A DNA stretch of 64,000 bases from Rathayibacter sp. SW19 (GCF_030866825.1 NZ_CP133020.1:930001-994000); one strand, 5' to 3'; counted from the stretch's first letter, positions 17,328 through 28,190 are shown. Numbers and translations: made by a program. The notes: generated by a model not told the origin, from the letters alone.

Positions 17328-17867
17328 ATGGTTGATGTTCGGCGGGTCAAGCTGCCCGGCGTCGGTGTGCTGCACACCTTCGTGACGGATGACGGCGGCA
17401 AAGTGGGCGTGATCGCCCACCGTTCCGGTCACAGCGACCTGATCACGTTCTCCGACGACGAAGACGGTTCGGACGTGACGAAAGTCTCGCTACGACTGAG
17501 TGAAGACGAAGCACACACGCTGGCTGAACTGCTCGGTGGCACGCAGATCACCGAGTCACTGACGGCGCTCGACCAGATCCCGGGCTTGTCGATCGATTGG
17601 TTCACGGTTGACTATGAGGACTACATCGCCGGACAGTCGCTCGGCAGCCCGGCCGATCGCGGTGTCGCGGGGCTCACGGTCGTCGCGGTGGTGCGCGGTG
17701 AATCCGCCAACCCGGCGCCGTCCCCTGACTTCAAAGTGTTCCCGGGCGACACGCTCGTGGTGGCAGGTTCGCCGGAGAAAGTCGCGCGCACGTTCACGTT
17801 CTTCCGCTCCGGTGAGCTGCCACAAGCGACCGCGGCCATCGCCGTCGACGCGCCACCCGGAGGGTAG
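17328..17867 (+). CDS. TrkA-C domain regulatory subunit of the adjacent cation/proton antiporter
   Basis: 179 aa. The N-terminal half (VKLPGVGVLHTFVTDDGGKVGVIAHRSG) resembles KhtT-type antiporter regulators. The C-terminal half (AGLTVVAVVRGESANPAPSPDFKVFPGDTLVVAGSPEKV) is a clear RCK-C/TrkA-C domain of the kind that binds nucleotides or c-di-AMP. It overlaps or abuts the antiporter gene, so the two form one K+(Na+)/H+ exchange system. GGGAG lies 8 nt before the ATG. A TACACT box near 17284 would give a leader of roughly 35-40 nt. Confidence 0.85.
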   Translation: MVDVRRVKLPGVGVLHTFVTDDGGKVGVIAHRSGHSDLITFSDDEDGSDVTKVSLRLSEDEAHTLAELLGGTQITESLTALDQIPGLSIDWFTVDYEDYIAGQSLGSPADRGVAGLTVVAVVRGESANPAPSPDFKVFPGDTLVVAGSPEKVARTFTFFRSGELPQATAAIAVDAPPGG

Positions 17868-17869
17868 TG

Positions 17870-19222
17870 ATGCATCTCGGTGATGACCTCATTGTTCTCG
17901 GCCTGCTGCTGCTCGTCGCATACGTGCTCGGCAGGCTGGGGCGGTTGGTCAGCTTGCCGGCGATTCCGATCTACATGCTGGTGGGGCTGTTGGCCAGTAA
18001 GAATCAAGGCTGGTTCCCGCTCAATTTCGACTCGAACTACATCGAGCTGATCGCCGTCTTCGGGCTGATTCTGCTGCTGTTCAGTCTCGGCCTCGAGTTC
18101 GATCAGGATGAGTTCTTCGGCAGTGCCGGCAAGCTGCTGATCTCCGGCGGCTTGTACATCGTGCTGAACATGGGAGTCGGCTTCCTGTTCGGCATGATGA
18201 CCGGCTGGGGCACCCGCGAGGCACTCGTGATCGCCGGCATGACCGGCACCTCATCCAGTGCCATCATCACAAAACTGCTGATCGAGCTTCGGCGTCTGGC
18301 CAACAAAGAGACGCCGATGATCCTCGGCGTGACCGTGGTCGGCGACATCTTCATCGCGATCTATCTGGCGATCGTCTCGGTCGTGCTCAGCGGCAAGACC
18401 GAGATCTGGCCGATCATTCTGCAATTGTCGATCGCATTCCTGTTCCTGATCGTCATGTTCACGATTGCGCGCTGGGGTGGCCGGGTCGTGTCCCGACTGG
18501 TGCGCACGAAGGACGACGAGCTGTTTACCATCCTCTTCTTCGGGCTCGCTGTCTTGTTCGCCGGCATCGGCGAGCTCATCGGCGTGACGGATGCGATCGG
18601 CGCGTTCTTAATCGGCCTCGTTCTCGGCGCCAGTCGCTACCGCACGAAAATCGAACGTGTCGCTGTGCCGCTGCGCGATGTCTTCGCCGCCTTCTTCTTC
18701 CTCAACTTCGGCCTCGCCTTAAACGTCTCAGACTTCCCGCAGGTAATCGGCATCGTGCTGCTGGCCGTCGTGATGACATTCGTGCTCAACATCGCCTCCG
18801 GTGCGATCATCGCGCGAATGCACGGCTACCGCCTGCCAGAGGGTCTGAATGCTGCCGCCATCCTTGTCAACCGAGGCGAGTTCACTCTGATCCTCGCCAC
18901 GCTGTCGGTTTCCGCCGGCCTGGACTCCCGGCTGACACCCTTCGCCGGGCTGTACGTCTTGATCATGGCGGTGCTCGGGCCGCTGTTTGCGGCGAATTCA
19001 GAGAGAATGGGTGCTGTACTGGTCGGACGGCGCCGCGCGAAGCAGGGCGGCCCGCCGCGGGAGAAACGCAACCCCATGCTCGATGAGGAGATCGCGCTCG
19101 TCGAGGCGGCGACATCCGGACCCTCGGGCGCACCGGATGCCGACACGCGGCAGGCGATCGACCGGGTCGTCGAGCAAGCCATGCGCCAGAGCGACACCGA
19201 TGTGAACCGAAAGCAGAACTGA
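17870..19222 (+). CDS. CPA2-family cation:proton antiporter
   Basis: A roughly 450-aa membrane protein with about 11-12 helices. Markers are LFSLGLEFDQDEFFGSAGKLL, AGMTGTSSSAIITKLLIELR, GVTVVGDIFIAIYLAIVSVVL, GAFLIGLVLGASRYRTKIERVAVPLRDVFAAFFFLNFGL and ILVNRGEFTLILATL. This is the KefB/KhtU-type exchanger fold. The cytoplasmic tail is short and lacks its own RCK domain, consistent with regulation by the TrkA-C protein just upstream. A GTG at 17867 overlaps the upstream stop; the ATG at 17870 is taken as the start. Confidence 0.88.
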   Translation: MHLGDDLIVLGLLLLVAYVLGRLGRLVSLPAIPIYMLVGLLASKNQGWFPLNFDSNYIELIAVFGLILLLFSLGLEFDQDEFFGSAGKLLISGGLYIVLNMGVGFLFGMMTGWGTREALVIAGMTGTSSSAIITKLLIELRRLANKETPMILGVTVVGDIFIAIYLAIVSVVLSGKTEIWPIILQLSIAFLFLIVMFTIARWGGRVVSRLVRTKDDELFTILFFGLAVLFAGIGELIGVTDAIGAFLIGLVLGASRYRTKIERVAVPLRDVFAAFFFLNFGLALNVSDFPQVIGIVLLAVVMTFVLNIASGAIIARMHGYRLPEGLNAAAILVNRGEFTLILATLSVSAGLDSRLTPFAGLYVLIMAVLGPLFAANSERMGAVLVGRRRAKQGGPPREKRNPMLDEEIALVEAATSGPSGAPDADTRQAIDRVVEQAMRQSDTDVNRKQN

Positions 19223-19232
19223 GATTTCCAGC

Positions 19233-19238
19233 CACAAT
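19233..19238 (+). promoter_or_regulatory. Weak -10 box CACAAT for the SURF1 gene
   Basis: CACAAT (first base off the TANNNT pattern) is 6 nt before the GTG start codon; no ribosome-binding site is visible. Confidence 0.4.
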
Positions 19239-19244
19239 ACCTCC

Positions 19245-20105
19245 GTGCGCGACCCGGAGAGCCTGCACCAGCGCTCGACGCTGCTTCGAACGATGGTGCG
19301 CCCGAAATGGCTCCTGGCGCTCGTGTTCGCGCTGGCTGTCGCCGCCGGATTCGCCGCACTCGGGCAGTGGCAGTTGCAGCGGGCAATCGAATCGGGCACG
19401 GTCGTGCAGCGGCCGACCGAAACCGTGATTCCGTTGACCAAAGCGGCGCAGCCGAACACCGACGTGCGCACCGACATGGTCGGCCAGCTCGTGACAGCGA
19501 CCGGTGCGTTCGCACCGCACGACTATCAACTGCTTGAAGGTCGGCTCAACAACGGCGCGACCGGCTATTGGGTCGTCGCCCGGTTCACGTTGGCCGACAC
19601 GGATGCCGCGGGTCGGCCCGTCGAACTTGCCGTGGCCCGTGGCTGGGCACCTGACAAAGCGGCCGCAGACCGTGCAGTGGCGAAATTGACTGCAGAACCG
19701 GCAACACAGGAGACGATCACGGGTCGACTGCTGCCCCCAGAGGCTCCGACCGCGCCAGCGGCGAGCGAGAACCCTCAGACCATGAGCGCGATGTCCACTG
19801 CCGCGCTGTACAACCTCTGGACCGGCGTCGACGGCTCGGATGTGTACATCGGCTACGTCGTGCAGCACGGTACTCCGCCGGCCGGTCTCGTCAAGATCTA
19901 TTCGCCGCCGCCGATCGAGCAAGCCACGTTGGACTGGTTGAACGTGTTCTACGCCCTCGAGTGGGCCGTTTTCGCAGGTTTCGCCGTCTTCCTCTGGTAT
20001 CGCGTGGTGCGCGACGCGTGGGAGCGTGAGGAGGAGGATGCGGTGGCTGCGGAGGCTGTGGATGCTGCCGAGGCGGGCGCATCCGCACCCCCGGTGGTCG
20101 AGTAG
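19245..20105 (+). CDS. SURF1 family cytochrome oxidase biogenesis protein
   Basis: 286 aa with the SURF1 layout: an N-terminal helix (WLLALVFALAVAAGFAALGQWQLQRA), an extracytoplasmic domain with the GYWVVARF and PVELAVARGWAP strands, and a second helix near 225-247 (WAVFAGFAVFLWYRVVRDAW). SURF1 assists heme a insertion into cytochrome c oxidase. The acidic/alanine-rich C-terminus ends in VVE, and its codons and stop are the first bases of a dispersed GGTGGTCGAGTAG repeat. Confidence 0.88.
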   Translation: MRDPESLHQRSTLLRTMVRPKWLLALVFALAVAAGFAALGQWQLQRAIESGTVVQRPTETVIPLTKAAQPNTDVRTDMVGQLVTATGAFAPHDYQLLEGRLNNGATGYWVVARFTLADTDAAGRPVELAVARGWAPDKAAADRAVAKLTAEPATQETITGRLLPPEAPTAPAASENPQTMSAMSTAALYNLWTGVDGSDVYIGYVVQHGTPPAGLVKIYSPPPIEQATLDWLNVFYALEWAVFAGFAVFLWYRVVRDAWEREEEDAVAAEAVDAAEAGASAPPVVE

Positions 20106-20213
20106 CGCCGCGAGGAACGAGCGCCGTGTATCGAGACCTGGCTCTGCACGACGGATGACCCTTGGTCTCGATTCGCTCGCCCTTCGGCTTCGCTCAGGGA
20201 CCGAAAGCTCGCG
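20092..20213. repeat. Dispersed repeat copy overlapping the SURF1 stop codon
   Basis: GGTGGTCGAGTAG at the gene end, then TATCGAGACC, GGTCTCGATTCGCTCG, and GGCTTCGCTCAGGGACCG. Confidence 0.88.
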
Positions 20214-20252
20214 TTCTACACGACCAGCGGGGTGTCGGTAGGTGATCAACCG

Positions 20253-20840
20253 CTAGCGGTGAGCGATCACGCTCAGGATATGCAGGTGTTTGTCACCGAA
20301 CGGAGTGCTCGCCGGTCCTTCTGCCTCAGCCAGTTTGTCGATCGTGAAGCCCGCCAGCAGTTCCGTGATATCCGAACGGCCCTGAAAGTTCATGGTGGAC
20401 CGGCCGACCCAGGAATCGTTTGGGCCGAAGAAGTCGCCCACGAACCATCCGTCGGGTTTGATCGATGCGAGTATCACGTTCCACAGCTCTGGAAACGCGG
20501 CCTCGGCACAGAACGGCAGGGATCGGCCGGCGTACATCAGATCGCTGCTGGGAAGCGTGGTGATAGCTTCGAAGTCGAGCCGTGTCGTGTGGAGGCGAGC
20601 CGAGGCATCAGTTGGGCTTGTGTTCAGGCCGGCGGGCACGCGCTCTTCTGTGCCGATGGCACCGTCGTAGGCGTAAACAGTCCAGCCGTTCACGGCGAGG
20701 AAGCGCGACTCCGTTCCGTCGCCGGCGCCGAGGTCGATCGCCGTGCCCGGGGTGCGATCGCTGCGCGCGGCCAGCGCTTCGGTGAGAAGAGGGCGAACGG
20801 GGCGGCCCGTTCCGGAGGCGAGGAACGAGGACCAGTTCAT
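20253..20840 (-). CDS. Class I SAM-dependent methyltransferase (small-molecule type)
   Basis: 195 aa. Motif I is GTAIDLGAGDGTESRFLAVNGW (about 33-54), followed by DLMYAGRSLPFC and WNVILASIKPDGWFVGDFFGPNDSW, where the post-motif II/III residues resemble TehB/UbiE-like methyltransferases. The substrate is unknown. TACGTT sits exactly 6 nt before the ATG, suggesting leaderless expression. The 3' end faces the SURF1 gene across a repeat. Confidence 0.75.
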   Translation of the reverse strand: MNWSSFLASGTGRPVRPLLTEALAARSDRTPGTAIDLGAGDGTESRFLAVNGWTVYAYDGAIGTEERVPAGLNTSPTDASARLHTTRLDFEAITTLPSSDLMYAGRSLPFCAEAAFPELWNVILASIKPDGWFVGDFFGPNDSWVGRSTMNFQGRSDITELLAGFTIDKLAEAEGPASTPFGDKHLHILSVIAHR

Positions 20841-20846
20841 GGTTCC

Positions 20847-20852
20847 AACGTA
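20847..20852 (-). promoter_or_regulatory. -10 box TACGTT for the small methyltransferase
   Basis: Minus-strand TACGTT with 6-nt spacing to the ATG at 20840. Confidence 0.5.
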
Positions 20853-20936
20853 GTCGCCGCAATCGGCCGACCCGTTCGTGACCGCCGCGATGGCTGCGCG
20901 CTGCGGGGTTCAGACGCGCGGGATAGTCTCGAGAGT

Positions 20937-21395
20937 GTGAAGCGTTCCATGACCCCATTTGTCATCATCGGCGGAATCAGCATTGTGCTTGGCGGTGCAC
21001 TTTCTGCGGCGACCGCTTTATCGCCCAGCTACACGGCGTCGTGGGCGGTCGCATACATTGTGCTGGTCGCCGGTGTGGCGCAGCTCGTTCTCGGCATCGG
21101 GCAGGCGCGGCTTGCCACCAAGCAGCCGTCTGGGCGTGTGATCGCGATCGAAGCCGTGACGTTCAATCTGGCGCACGTTGGTGTGGTCCTTGGAACCGTG
21201 CTGGCCGTGACTCCTGTCGTCTTCATTGGTGCGGCGCTACTCGTGATCGCGCTGATCCTGTTCGTGTGGGGTGTGCGTGGGGGTCGCACCGACAGCAGGG
21301 CGATGCTCTATGGCTTCCGGATCATCGTCGTGATCCTCATCGTGACGGCCCCGATCGGCCTGGTGATCGCGGCAGTGAGGGGCGCCGCGTCGTAG
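20937..21395 (+). CDS. Small integral membrane protein, unknown function
   Basis: A 152-aa protein made almost entirely of four hydrophobic segments: FVIIGGISIVLGGAL, WAVAYIVLVAGVAQLVLGIG, VGVVLGTVLAVTPVVFIGAALLVIALILFVW and GFRIIVVILIVTAPIGLVIAAV. I do not recognise a family. The GTG at 20937 has a TAGTCT box 7 nt upstream; an ATG four codons later is the alternative. Confidence 0.65.
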   Translation: MKRSMTPFVIIGGISIVLGGALSAATALSPSYTASWAVAYIVLVAGVAQLVLGIGQARLATKQPSGRVIAIEAVTFNLAHVGVVLGTVLAVTPVVFIGAALLVIALILFVWGVRGGRTDSRAMLYGFRIIVVILIVTAPIGLVIAAVRGAAS

Positions 21396-21422
21396 GCACC
21401 ATACGAGCTCATGCGCTGGCTA

Positions 21423-21441
21423 GTAGCACAGGTGCTACAAT
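21423..21441 (+). promoter_or_regulatory. vapBC operator (GTAGCAC/GTGCTAC) overlapping -10 TACAAT
   Basis: The palindrome GTAGCAC-AG-GTGCTAC (21423-21438) overlaps the -10 hexamer TACAAT (21436-21441). The ATG of vapB follows 6 nt later, so the mRNA is probably leaderless. The VapBC complex would autorepress by covering the -10. Confidence 0.75.
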
Positions 21442-21447
21442 GGGCGC

Positions 21448-21699
21448 ATGGGATCTGTTGGGCTTCGTGCTTTGCGTCAGGACGCGTCTGAACTTGTGCG
21501 GCGAGTCGAACGCGGTGAGGAGATCGAAATCACCGTCTCCGGTCGAGTAGCGGCTCGGATGGTTCCTGCCGGGCCGAAGCGCTGGCAACGCTGGGATGAC
21601 ATTGCCGACATTTTTACTGGACCGTCTGACCCTGATTGGGAACGTGACCGCGATGTGATCGATCAATCCATCGACAACCCGTGGGAGAACCATTCGTGA
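21448..21699 (+). CDS. vapB: Phd/YefM-type antitoxin of a VapBC pair
   Basis: 83 aa. The N-terminal GLRALRQDASELVRRVERGEEIEITVSGRVAARMVP is the Phd/YefM DNA-binding fold. The C-terminal half (WDDIADIFTGPSDPDWERDRDVIDQS) is the acidic, Trp-containing segment that wraps the toxin. It overlaps vapC by 4 nt. The operator over its -10 supports autoregulation. Confidence 0.88.
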   Translation: MGSVGLRALRQDASELVRRVERGEEIEITVSGRVAARMVPAGPKRWQRWDDIADIFTGPSDPDWERDRDVIDQSIDNPWENHS

Positions 21700-22076
21700 A
21701 GGCAATCCTCGACACAAGCGTCTTGCTTGCGCACGATGTGCGGCCGCTGGAAGGTGAACTCGCGATCAGCGTCGCGACGATCGCCGAGTTGCACTTCGGC
21801 GTGCTGGTCACCGCCGACGACCGGGTCCGCGCCGAGCGTCTGCGCAGGCTGGCGGGCCTCCAACGCAAATTCGACGCGCTGCCCATCGATGATGCGGTGG
21901 CCGCAAGCTATGGGCAACTTGCAGCCGCCGTTGTCGGAATTGGTCGTCAGCCGCGATCTCGAGTGCTGGACCTCCTGATCGCTGCCACCGCGCACGCGCA
22001 CTCGGCGCGCTTGTACACACGCAACGCGGCGGATCTTTTCGGAGTCGAGGGTTTAGTCGAGATCATCTCCGTCTGA
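21696..22076 (+). CDS. vapC: PIN-domain ribonuclease toxin VapC
   Basis: 126 aa. The PIN acidic residues are visible: Asp6 in AILDTSVLL, Glu31 in IAELHFG, Asp92 in RVLDLLIAATAH, and the Asn110/Asp113 region in YTRNAADLFG. VapC toxins cleave specific tRNAs or rRNA to arrest growth. The GTG start overlaps the antitoxin stop (GTGA). Confidence 0.88.
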   Translation: MKAILDTSVLLAHDVRPLEGELAISVATIAELHFGVLVTADDRVRAERLRRLAGLQRKFDALPIDDAVAASYGQLAAAVVGIGRQPRSRVLDLLIAATAHAHSARLYTRNAADLFGVEGLVEIISV

Positions 22077-22136
22077 TCCAGGATCACAGCCCGCGATCGG
22101 CTTGCCCGCGATCAGGGGCCATCCACGTCGGCAACG

Positions 22137-22142
22137 TAGACT
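22137..22142 (+). promoter_or_regulatory. -10 box TAGACT for DUF3817-guaA
   Basis: TAGACT is 6 nt before the ATG of the DUF3817 gene, so the DUF3817-guaA transcript is predicted to be leaderless. Confidence 0.55.
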
Positions 22143-22148
22143 GATCTC

Positions 22149-22730
22149 ATGCCCAGTACCCCCGATCCGGAGGACGGCGGATCCCTGTTCTCCCGCACCA
22201 TCGCCCAACTTTCCTCCGCCTCCAGCGCCCGCCCGCGTGCCGTCGATCTGCCCAAGATCCCGGGCGCGCTGAAGCTCTACCGCGTGACGGCGTACATCAC
22301 CGGAATCATGCTCCTGCTGCTCGTCGCCGAGATGATCGTGAAGTACGGGATCGGCTACTCGCTGTATGCATTCGCCCCCGGACTCCCCGTGCTCGCGTTC
22401 GTTCCGTGGAACGCAGTTGACGGCAACGGCGGCACGACGGGTGTCGACCTGTCCACAGCGATCCTGATCGCTCACGGCTGGCTGTACGTGCTGTATTTGT
22501 TCGCCGACTTCCGGCTGTGGAGCCTGATGCGGCTGTCGTTCACGAAGTTCGTGCAGATCGCGCTCGGTGGTGTCATTCCGTTCATGTCTTTCATCGTCGA
22601 GCACTACATCACCAAGCAGGTGCGGGCATACCTCGCGAAGCGCGAGGCCGAAGACCTGGCTGCCGGAATCGGTGCAGGGTCAAGCTCGGGAACCGGCACC
22701 GGATCGACCAACGTGGAGGCATCCCATTAG
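22149..22730 (+). CDS. DUF3817 integral membrane protein
   Basis: 193 aa. The core is the DUF3817 pattern: an N-terminal amphipathic stretch with [26 protein letters not shown], a loop, [20 protein letters not shown] and a third helix [20 protein letters not shown] followed by a charged [15 protein letters not shown] segment. The function is unknown. DUF3817 genes commonly sit directly upstream of guaA in actinobacteria. Here its stop codon overlaps the proposed guaA ATT start. Confidence 0.85.
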   Translation: MPSTPDPEDGGSLFSRTIAQLSSASSARPRAVDLPKIPGALKLYRVTAYITGIMLLLLVAEMIVKYGIGYSLYAFAPGLPVLAFVPWNAVDGNGGTTGVDLSTAILIAHGWLYVLYLFADFRLWSLMRLSFTKFVQIALGGVIPFMSFIVEHYITKQVRAYLAKREAEDLAAGIGAGSSSGTGTGSTNVEASH

Positions 22731-24321
22731 CGAACCCGTCACCGATCCGGCCGCCGGTACAGCCGCTCGCCCGGTTCTCGTCGTCGATTTCGGTGCGCAG
22801 TACGCGCAGTTGATCGCGCGACGCGTGCGAGAGGCATCCGTCTATTCAGAGATCGTGCCCCACACAATCACGGCAGCAGAGGTCGCGGCGAAGAACCCGA
22901 TCGGCATCGTGCTGTCGGGCGGGCCGTCGAGCGTGTACGAGGAAGGCGCGCCCGCGTTCGACTCGGCGATCTTCGATCTCGGGGTTCCGACACTCGGCAT
23001 CTGCTACGGCTTCCAGGTGATGGCAACCGCCCTCGGCGGCGAGGTCGCGCAGACAGGCGCTCGCGAATACGGGTCGACGGACGTCACCGTCAGCGACGCC
23101 GGCGTGTTGCTCGCGGACCAACCGGCGCAGCAGACCGCGTGGATGAGCCATGGCGACTCCGTGGCCAAGGCACCGGCCGGGTTCGATGTGCTGGCGTCGA
23201 CTGCTTCGACCCCCGTTGCGGCGTTCGCCAGCGACGAGCGCAAACTTTACGGCGTGCAATGGCACCCCGAGGTGAAGCACTCCGCGTTCGGGCAGGCCGT
23301 GCTCGAAAACTTCCTGCACCGTGCCGCAGGCATTCCGGCCGACTGGAACAGTGAGAACGTCATTGAGACGCAGGTGGCCGCGATCCGCGCGAAGGTCGGC
23401 GGCGGCAAGGTCATTTGCGGGCTCTCCGGCGGGGTCGATTCCGCCGTGGCGGCGGCAATTGTGCACAAGGCGATCGGCGACCAGCTGACCTGCGTGTTCG
23501 TCGACCACGGCCTGCTGCGCCAGGATGAGCGGCGCCAGGTCGAGGAAGACTACGTGGCGGCCACGGGCATCCGCCTGGTGACGGTGGATGCCGTCGATCA
23601 GTTCCTCGATGCGCTGGCCGGGGTCAGCGACCCGGAGGAGAAGCGCAAGATCATCGGGCGTGAGTTCATTCGCACGTTCGAGAAGGCGCAGGCCGATCTC
23701 ATCGCGGAAGCGGCGGCGGGCGGCGACCCGATCCGATTCCTGGTGCAGGGCACTCTCTACCCGGATGTCGTCGAATCCGGCGGAGGCACCGGCACGGCCA
23801 ACATCAAGAGCCACCACAACGTCGGGGGCCTGCCCGAAGACCTGCAGTTCGAGCTCGTCGAACCACTGCGCACCCTGTTCAAAGACGAGGTGCGCGCCAT
23901 CGGCCGCGAGCTCGGCCTGCCCGAGGCGATCGTCGGCAGGCAGCCGTTTCCGGGGCCGGGCCTCGGCATCCGCATCGTCGGTGAGGTGACGCGCGAGCGC
24001 CTCGACCTGCTGCGAGAAGCGGATGCGATCGTGCGCACCGAGCTCACCGCCGCCGGTCTCGACAACGAGATTTGGCAGTGCCCTGTTGTGTTGCTGGCAG
24101 ATGTGCACTCGGTTGGCGTGCAGGGCGACGGGCGCACGTACGGGCATCCGATCGTGTTGCGGCCGGTCTCGTCCGAAGATGCGATGACCGCGGACTGGAC
24201 GCGGCTGCCGTACGACCTCTTGGCCAAGATCTCCAACCGGATCACGAACGAAGTGAAGGATGTCAACCGGGTCGTGCTCGACGTCACGTCGAAGCCGCCG
24301 GGTACCATCGAGTGGGAGTAG
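22726..24321 (+). CDS. guaA: GMP synthase (glutamine-hydrolysing), probable ATT start
   Basis: GuaA aminates XMP to GMP. The class I amidotransferase domain has the nucleophile Cys93 in GICYGFQVM and His180/Glu182 in QWHPEVKH. The ATP-pyrophosphatase P-loop SGGVDS is at 234-239, followed by the dimerisation domain with [18 protein letters not shown] and KPPGTIEWE at the end. There is no ATG, GTG, TTG or CTG in frame between the unlikely GTG at 22672 and the conserved LVVDFGAQ core. ATT at 22726 has GGAGG 6 nt upstream, overlaps the DUF3817 stop (ATTAG) and yields 531 residues, a normal length. Confidence 0.93.
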   Translation: MSEPVTDPAAGTAARPVLVVDFGAQYAQLIARRVREASVYSEIVPHTITAAEVAAKNPIGIVLSGGPSSVYEEGAPAFDSAIFDLGVPTLGICYGFQVMATALGGEVAQTGAREYGSTDVTVSDAGVLLADQPAQQTAWMSHGDSVAKAPAGFDVLASTASTPVAAFASDERKLYGVQWHPEVKHSAFGQAVLENFLHRAAGIPADWNSENVIETQVAAIRAKVGGGKVICGLSGGVDSAVAAAIVHKAIGDQLTCVFVDHGLLRQDERRQVEEDYVAATGIRLVTVDAVDQFLDALAGVSDPEEKRKIIGREFIRTFEKAQADLIAEAAAGGDPIRFLVQGTLYPDVVESGGGTGTANIKSHHNVGGLPEDLQFELVEPLRTLFKDEVRAIGRELGLPEAIVGRQPFPGPGLGIRIVGEVTRERLDLLREADAIVRTELTAAGLDNEIWQCPVVLLADVHSVGVQGDGRTYGHPIVLRPVSSEDAMTADWTRLPYDLLAKISNRITNEVKDVNRVVLDVTSKPPGTIEWE

Positions 24322-24463
24322 CGCGGCGCACTCGCCGTGGGTCATGCCCCTCTCCTTTGATCCACCCGGGACGCGGTGAGGACGCGGTTCGGAAGTGCTC
24401 TCGCGGCTCGCGCTTGGGCTCGGGTTGGCGATCCGCGATATGATCACGACAATCCTGGTATCG

Positions 24464-24493
24464 GATCGCGGGTCGCTGTGACTACTCGCGATC
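24464..24493. promoter_or_regulatory. Dyad GATCGCG-N16-CGCGATC upstream of acs
   Basis: Exact 7-bp inverted arms separated by 16 bp (containing GCTGTGAC) about 110 bp before acs, in the 280-bp guaA-acs gap. It might be a regulator site. The rest of the gap contains nothing gene-like apart from the 16-bp repeats at 24542. Confidence 0.3.
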
Positions 24494-24541
24494 GTGGTCG
24501 TGGTGCGCCTCAACAGCATCGACGTGGAGACGCGTAAGCCC

Positions 24542-24589
24542 AGAAGTACGGAAGCACAGAAGTACGGAAGCACAGAAGTTCAGAAGCAA
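24542..24589 (+). repeat. 16-bp tandem repeat in the acs leader
   Basis: Two exact copies of AGAAGTACGGAAGCAC and one degenerate copy lie 13-60 nt before the acs ATG. The units are purine-rich and the last GGAAGC could serve as the ribosome-binding site. Confidence 0.9.
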
Positions 24590-24601
24590 GGAAGCTCAAC
24601 G

Positions 24602-26578
<1,977 letters not shown>

Positions 26579-26583
26579 GCCGC

Positions 26584-27354
26584 GTGCTGGCCGTGAATTG
26601 GCTCGACGTCGTCGTGCTCTTCGTTGCGGGCACTGCGGCCGGCACGATCAACACGGTCGTCGGTTCCGGATCGCTGATCACCTTCCCCGCACTGCTCGCT
26701 CTCGGTTATCCGCCGATCATCGCGAATGTCACGAACAACATCGGGGTCTTTCCGGGCGGCGTCAGCGGCGCGTGGGCGTATCGCCGCGAGCTCAAAGGGC
26801 AGTGGCGCCATGTCTGGCCGCTGGCGACCTTTTCGTTCGTCGGAGGGCTCGCCGGCGCGCTTCTGCTGTTCGTCTTGCCGGCGGCCGCGTTCGATGCCAT
26901 CGTGCCGGTGCTGATCATCATCGCCTGCGTGCTTGTGATCGCGGGGCCGTGGTTGAAGCGCTGGGCCGAAAGCCGACGAGCGGATGCTCACACCACGCCG
27001 ATTCAGCGGGTCGCGTTGCGAACCGGTGCCGGACTCACCGGGGTCTACGGCGGCTACTTCGGTGCGGCTCAGGGCGTGATCCTGCTTGCGCTGTTGTCGA
27101 TCCTGCTGCCCGGTGACCTGAACAAGGCGAACGCGTACAAGAACGTGCTGGCCGCGATGGCGAACGGTGCCGCCGCGGTCGTTTTCCTGTTCACGGGCAA
27201 GATCGCCTGGCTCGCCGCGCTGATGATCGCGATCGGCGCGATCCTCGGAGGGCAGCTCGGCGCAACGATCGGGCGGCGCCTCCCTGCCGTCGTCTACCGC
27301 ATCGTCATCGTGCTGATCGGCGTCGCGGCCGTGGTGTACTTCTACGTCAAATGA
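26584..27354 (+). CDS. TSUP family (TauE/SafE-like) anion exporter
   Basis: 256 aa, about eight hydrophobic helices arranged as two repeats. The TSUP signature GTINTVVGSGSLITFPALLALGYPPIIANVTNN is at the N-terminus and the second-half GGYFGAAQGVILLALL with NAYKNVLAAMANGAAA follows. Family members export sulfite, sulfoacetate or other organosulfur anions; the substrate is not evident. It starts with GTG 5 nt after acs and may be cotranscribed with it. The 3' end faces the Bax-inhibitor-like gene with only 11 bp between the two stops. Confidence 0.87.
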   Translation: MLAVNWLDVVVLFVAGTAAGTINTVVGSGSLITFPALLALGYPPIIANVTNNIGVFPGGVSGAWAYRRELKGQWRHVWPLATFSFVGGLAGALLLFVLPAAAFDAIVPVLIIIACVLVIAGPWLKRWAESRRADAHTTPIQRVALRTGAGLTGVYGGYFGAAQGVILLALLSILLPGDLNKANAYKNVLAAMANGAAAVVFLFTGKIAWLAALMIAIGAILGGQLGATIGRRLPAVVYRIVIVLIGVAAVVYFYVK

Positions 27355-27365
27355 CGGCGAGGGCG

Positions 27366-28178
27366 CTAGTTGCGAGCGATCGCGAACATCCGCAGGAACT
27401 CGACGTAGAGCCACACGATCGTGACCATGAGGCCGAATCCGCCGTACCAGCCCATCACGCGCGGCGCGCGGTTGTGCACGGCATTCTTGATGAAGTCGAA
27501 GTCGAGCACGAGCGAGTATGCGGCCATCAGAACGGCGAGGATGCCGATGATGATGCCGAGCGGAATGCCGAAGACGAGCTGTGAACGCAGGCCGAATGCC
27601 ATATCGCTGGAGACGCCGCCGAACAGCATCAGGCCAACGTTGATCAGGCTGAAGACGAGGTAGCCGACCATCGCGATCAGGAACACCTTCGTGGCTTTCT
27701 TCGAGGCGCGGATCTTGCCGCTCGCGAACAGCACGAGGGTGACCGTGACCACAGCAAGCGTCGCGAGGACAGCCTGCATCACCACGCCGCCCCAGAGCTG
27801 CTCGAAGATGCTCGAGATGCCGCCGATGAACAGGCCCTCCGCCGCGGCGTAGAGCAGGATCAGCGGGGGTGACGGCTTCTTCTTGAACGCGTTGACAAGG
27901 CCGAGCACCAACCCGATGATGGCGCCCGGGATGGTCAGGACCGGCACGAACCAGGCGACCGTTGCCGTTGCCAACAGCACGATGAACATGAGTGCTGTCT
28001 TGCCGATGGTGTCACCGTAGGTCATGCGATCGGTGTCCGCTGCGGTCGCTGATGGGGCTTCGTACAGCTGCTGCAGCCCGTCGGCCGTCGCCAGGCCGGT
28101 CGCCTCAGTCGTGGCGACGGCGCTGTTCGCCGGGCGGAACGCGGGATTGTTGGACAGTGCAGGGTTCTTGAGAGCCAT
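27366..28178 (-). CDS. Bax inhibitor-1/YccA family membrane protein
   Basis: 270 aa. A soluble N-terminal 60 residues containing NPAFRPANS precedes about seven hydrophobic segments. ILLYAAAEGLFIGGISSIFE is the YccA/BI-1 hallmark, and LVLDFDFIKNAV gives the Asp pair near the C-terminus linked to pH-gated cation leak in BI-1 proteins. The role in bacteria is poorly known. TAACGT lies exactly 6 nt before the ATG. Confidence 0.87.
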   Translation of the reverse strand: MALKNPALSNNPAFRPANSAVATTEATGLATADGLQQLYEAPSATAADTDRMTYGDTIGKTALMFIVLLATATVAWFVPVLTIPGAIIGLVLGLVNAFKKKPSPPLILLYAAAEGLFIGGISSIFEQLWGGVVMQAVLATLAVVTVTLVLFASGKIRASKKATKVFLIAMVGYLVFSLINVGLMLFGGVSSDMAFGLRSQLVFGIPLGIIIGILAVLMAAYSLVLDFDFIKNAVHNRAPRVMGWYGGFGLMVTIVWLYVEFLRMFAIARN

Positions 28179-28184
28179 GACCCA

Positions 28185-28190
28185 ACGTTA
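28185..28190 (-). promoter_or_regulatory. -10 box TAACGT for the Bax-inhibitor-like gene
   Basis: Minus-strand TAACGT, 6 nt before the ATG at 28178; no ribosome-binding site, leaderless pattern. Confidence 0.5.

Noticed and set aside
22567..22725. Upstream GTG extension of guaA
   Set aside because: It would overlap DUF3817 extensively in another frame and add residues unrelated to GuaA.
24494..24601. N-terminal extension of Acs from a GTG at 24494
   Set aside because: The extra residues come from 16-bp tandem repeats and precede the normal Acs start.
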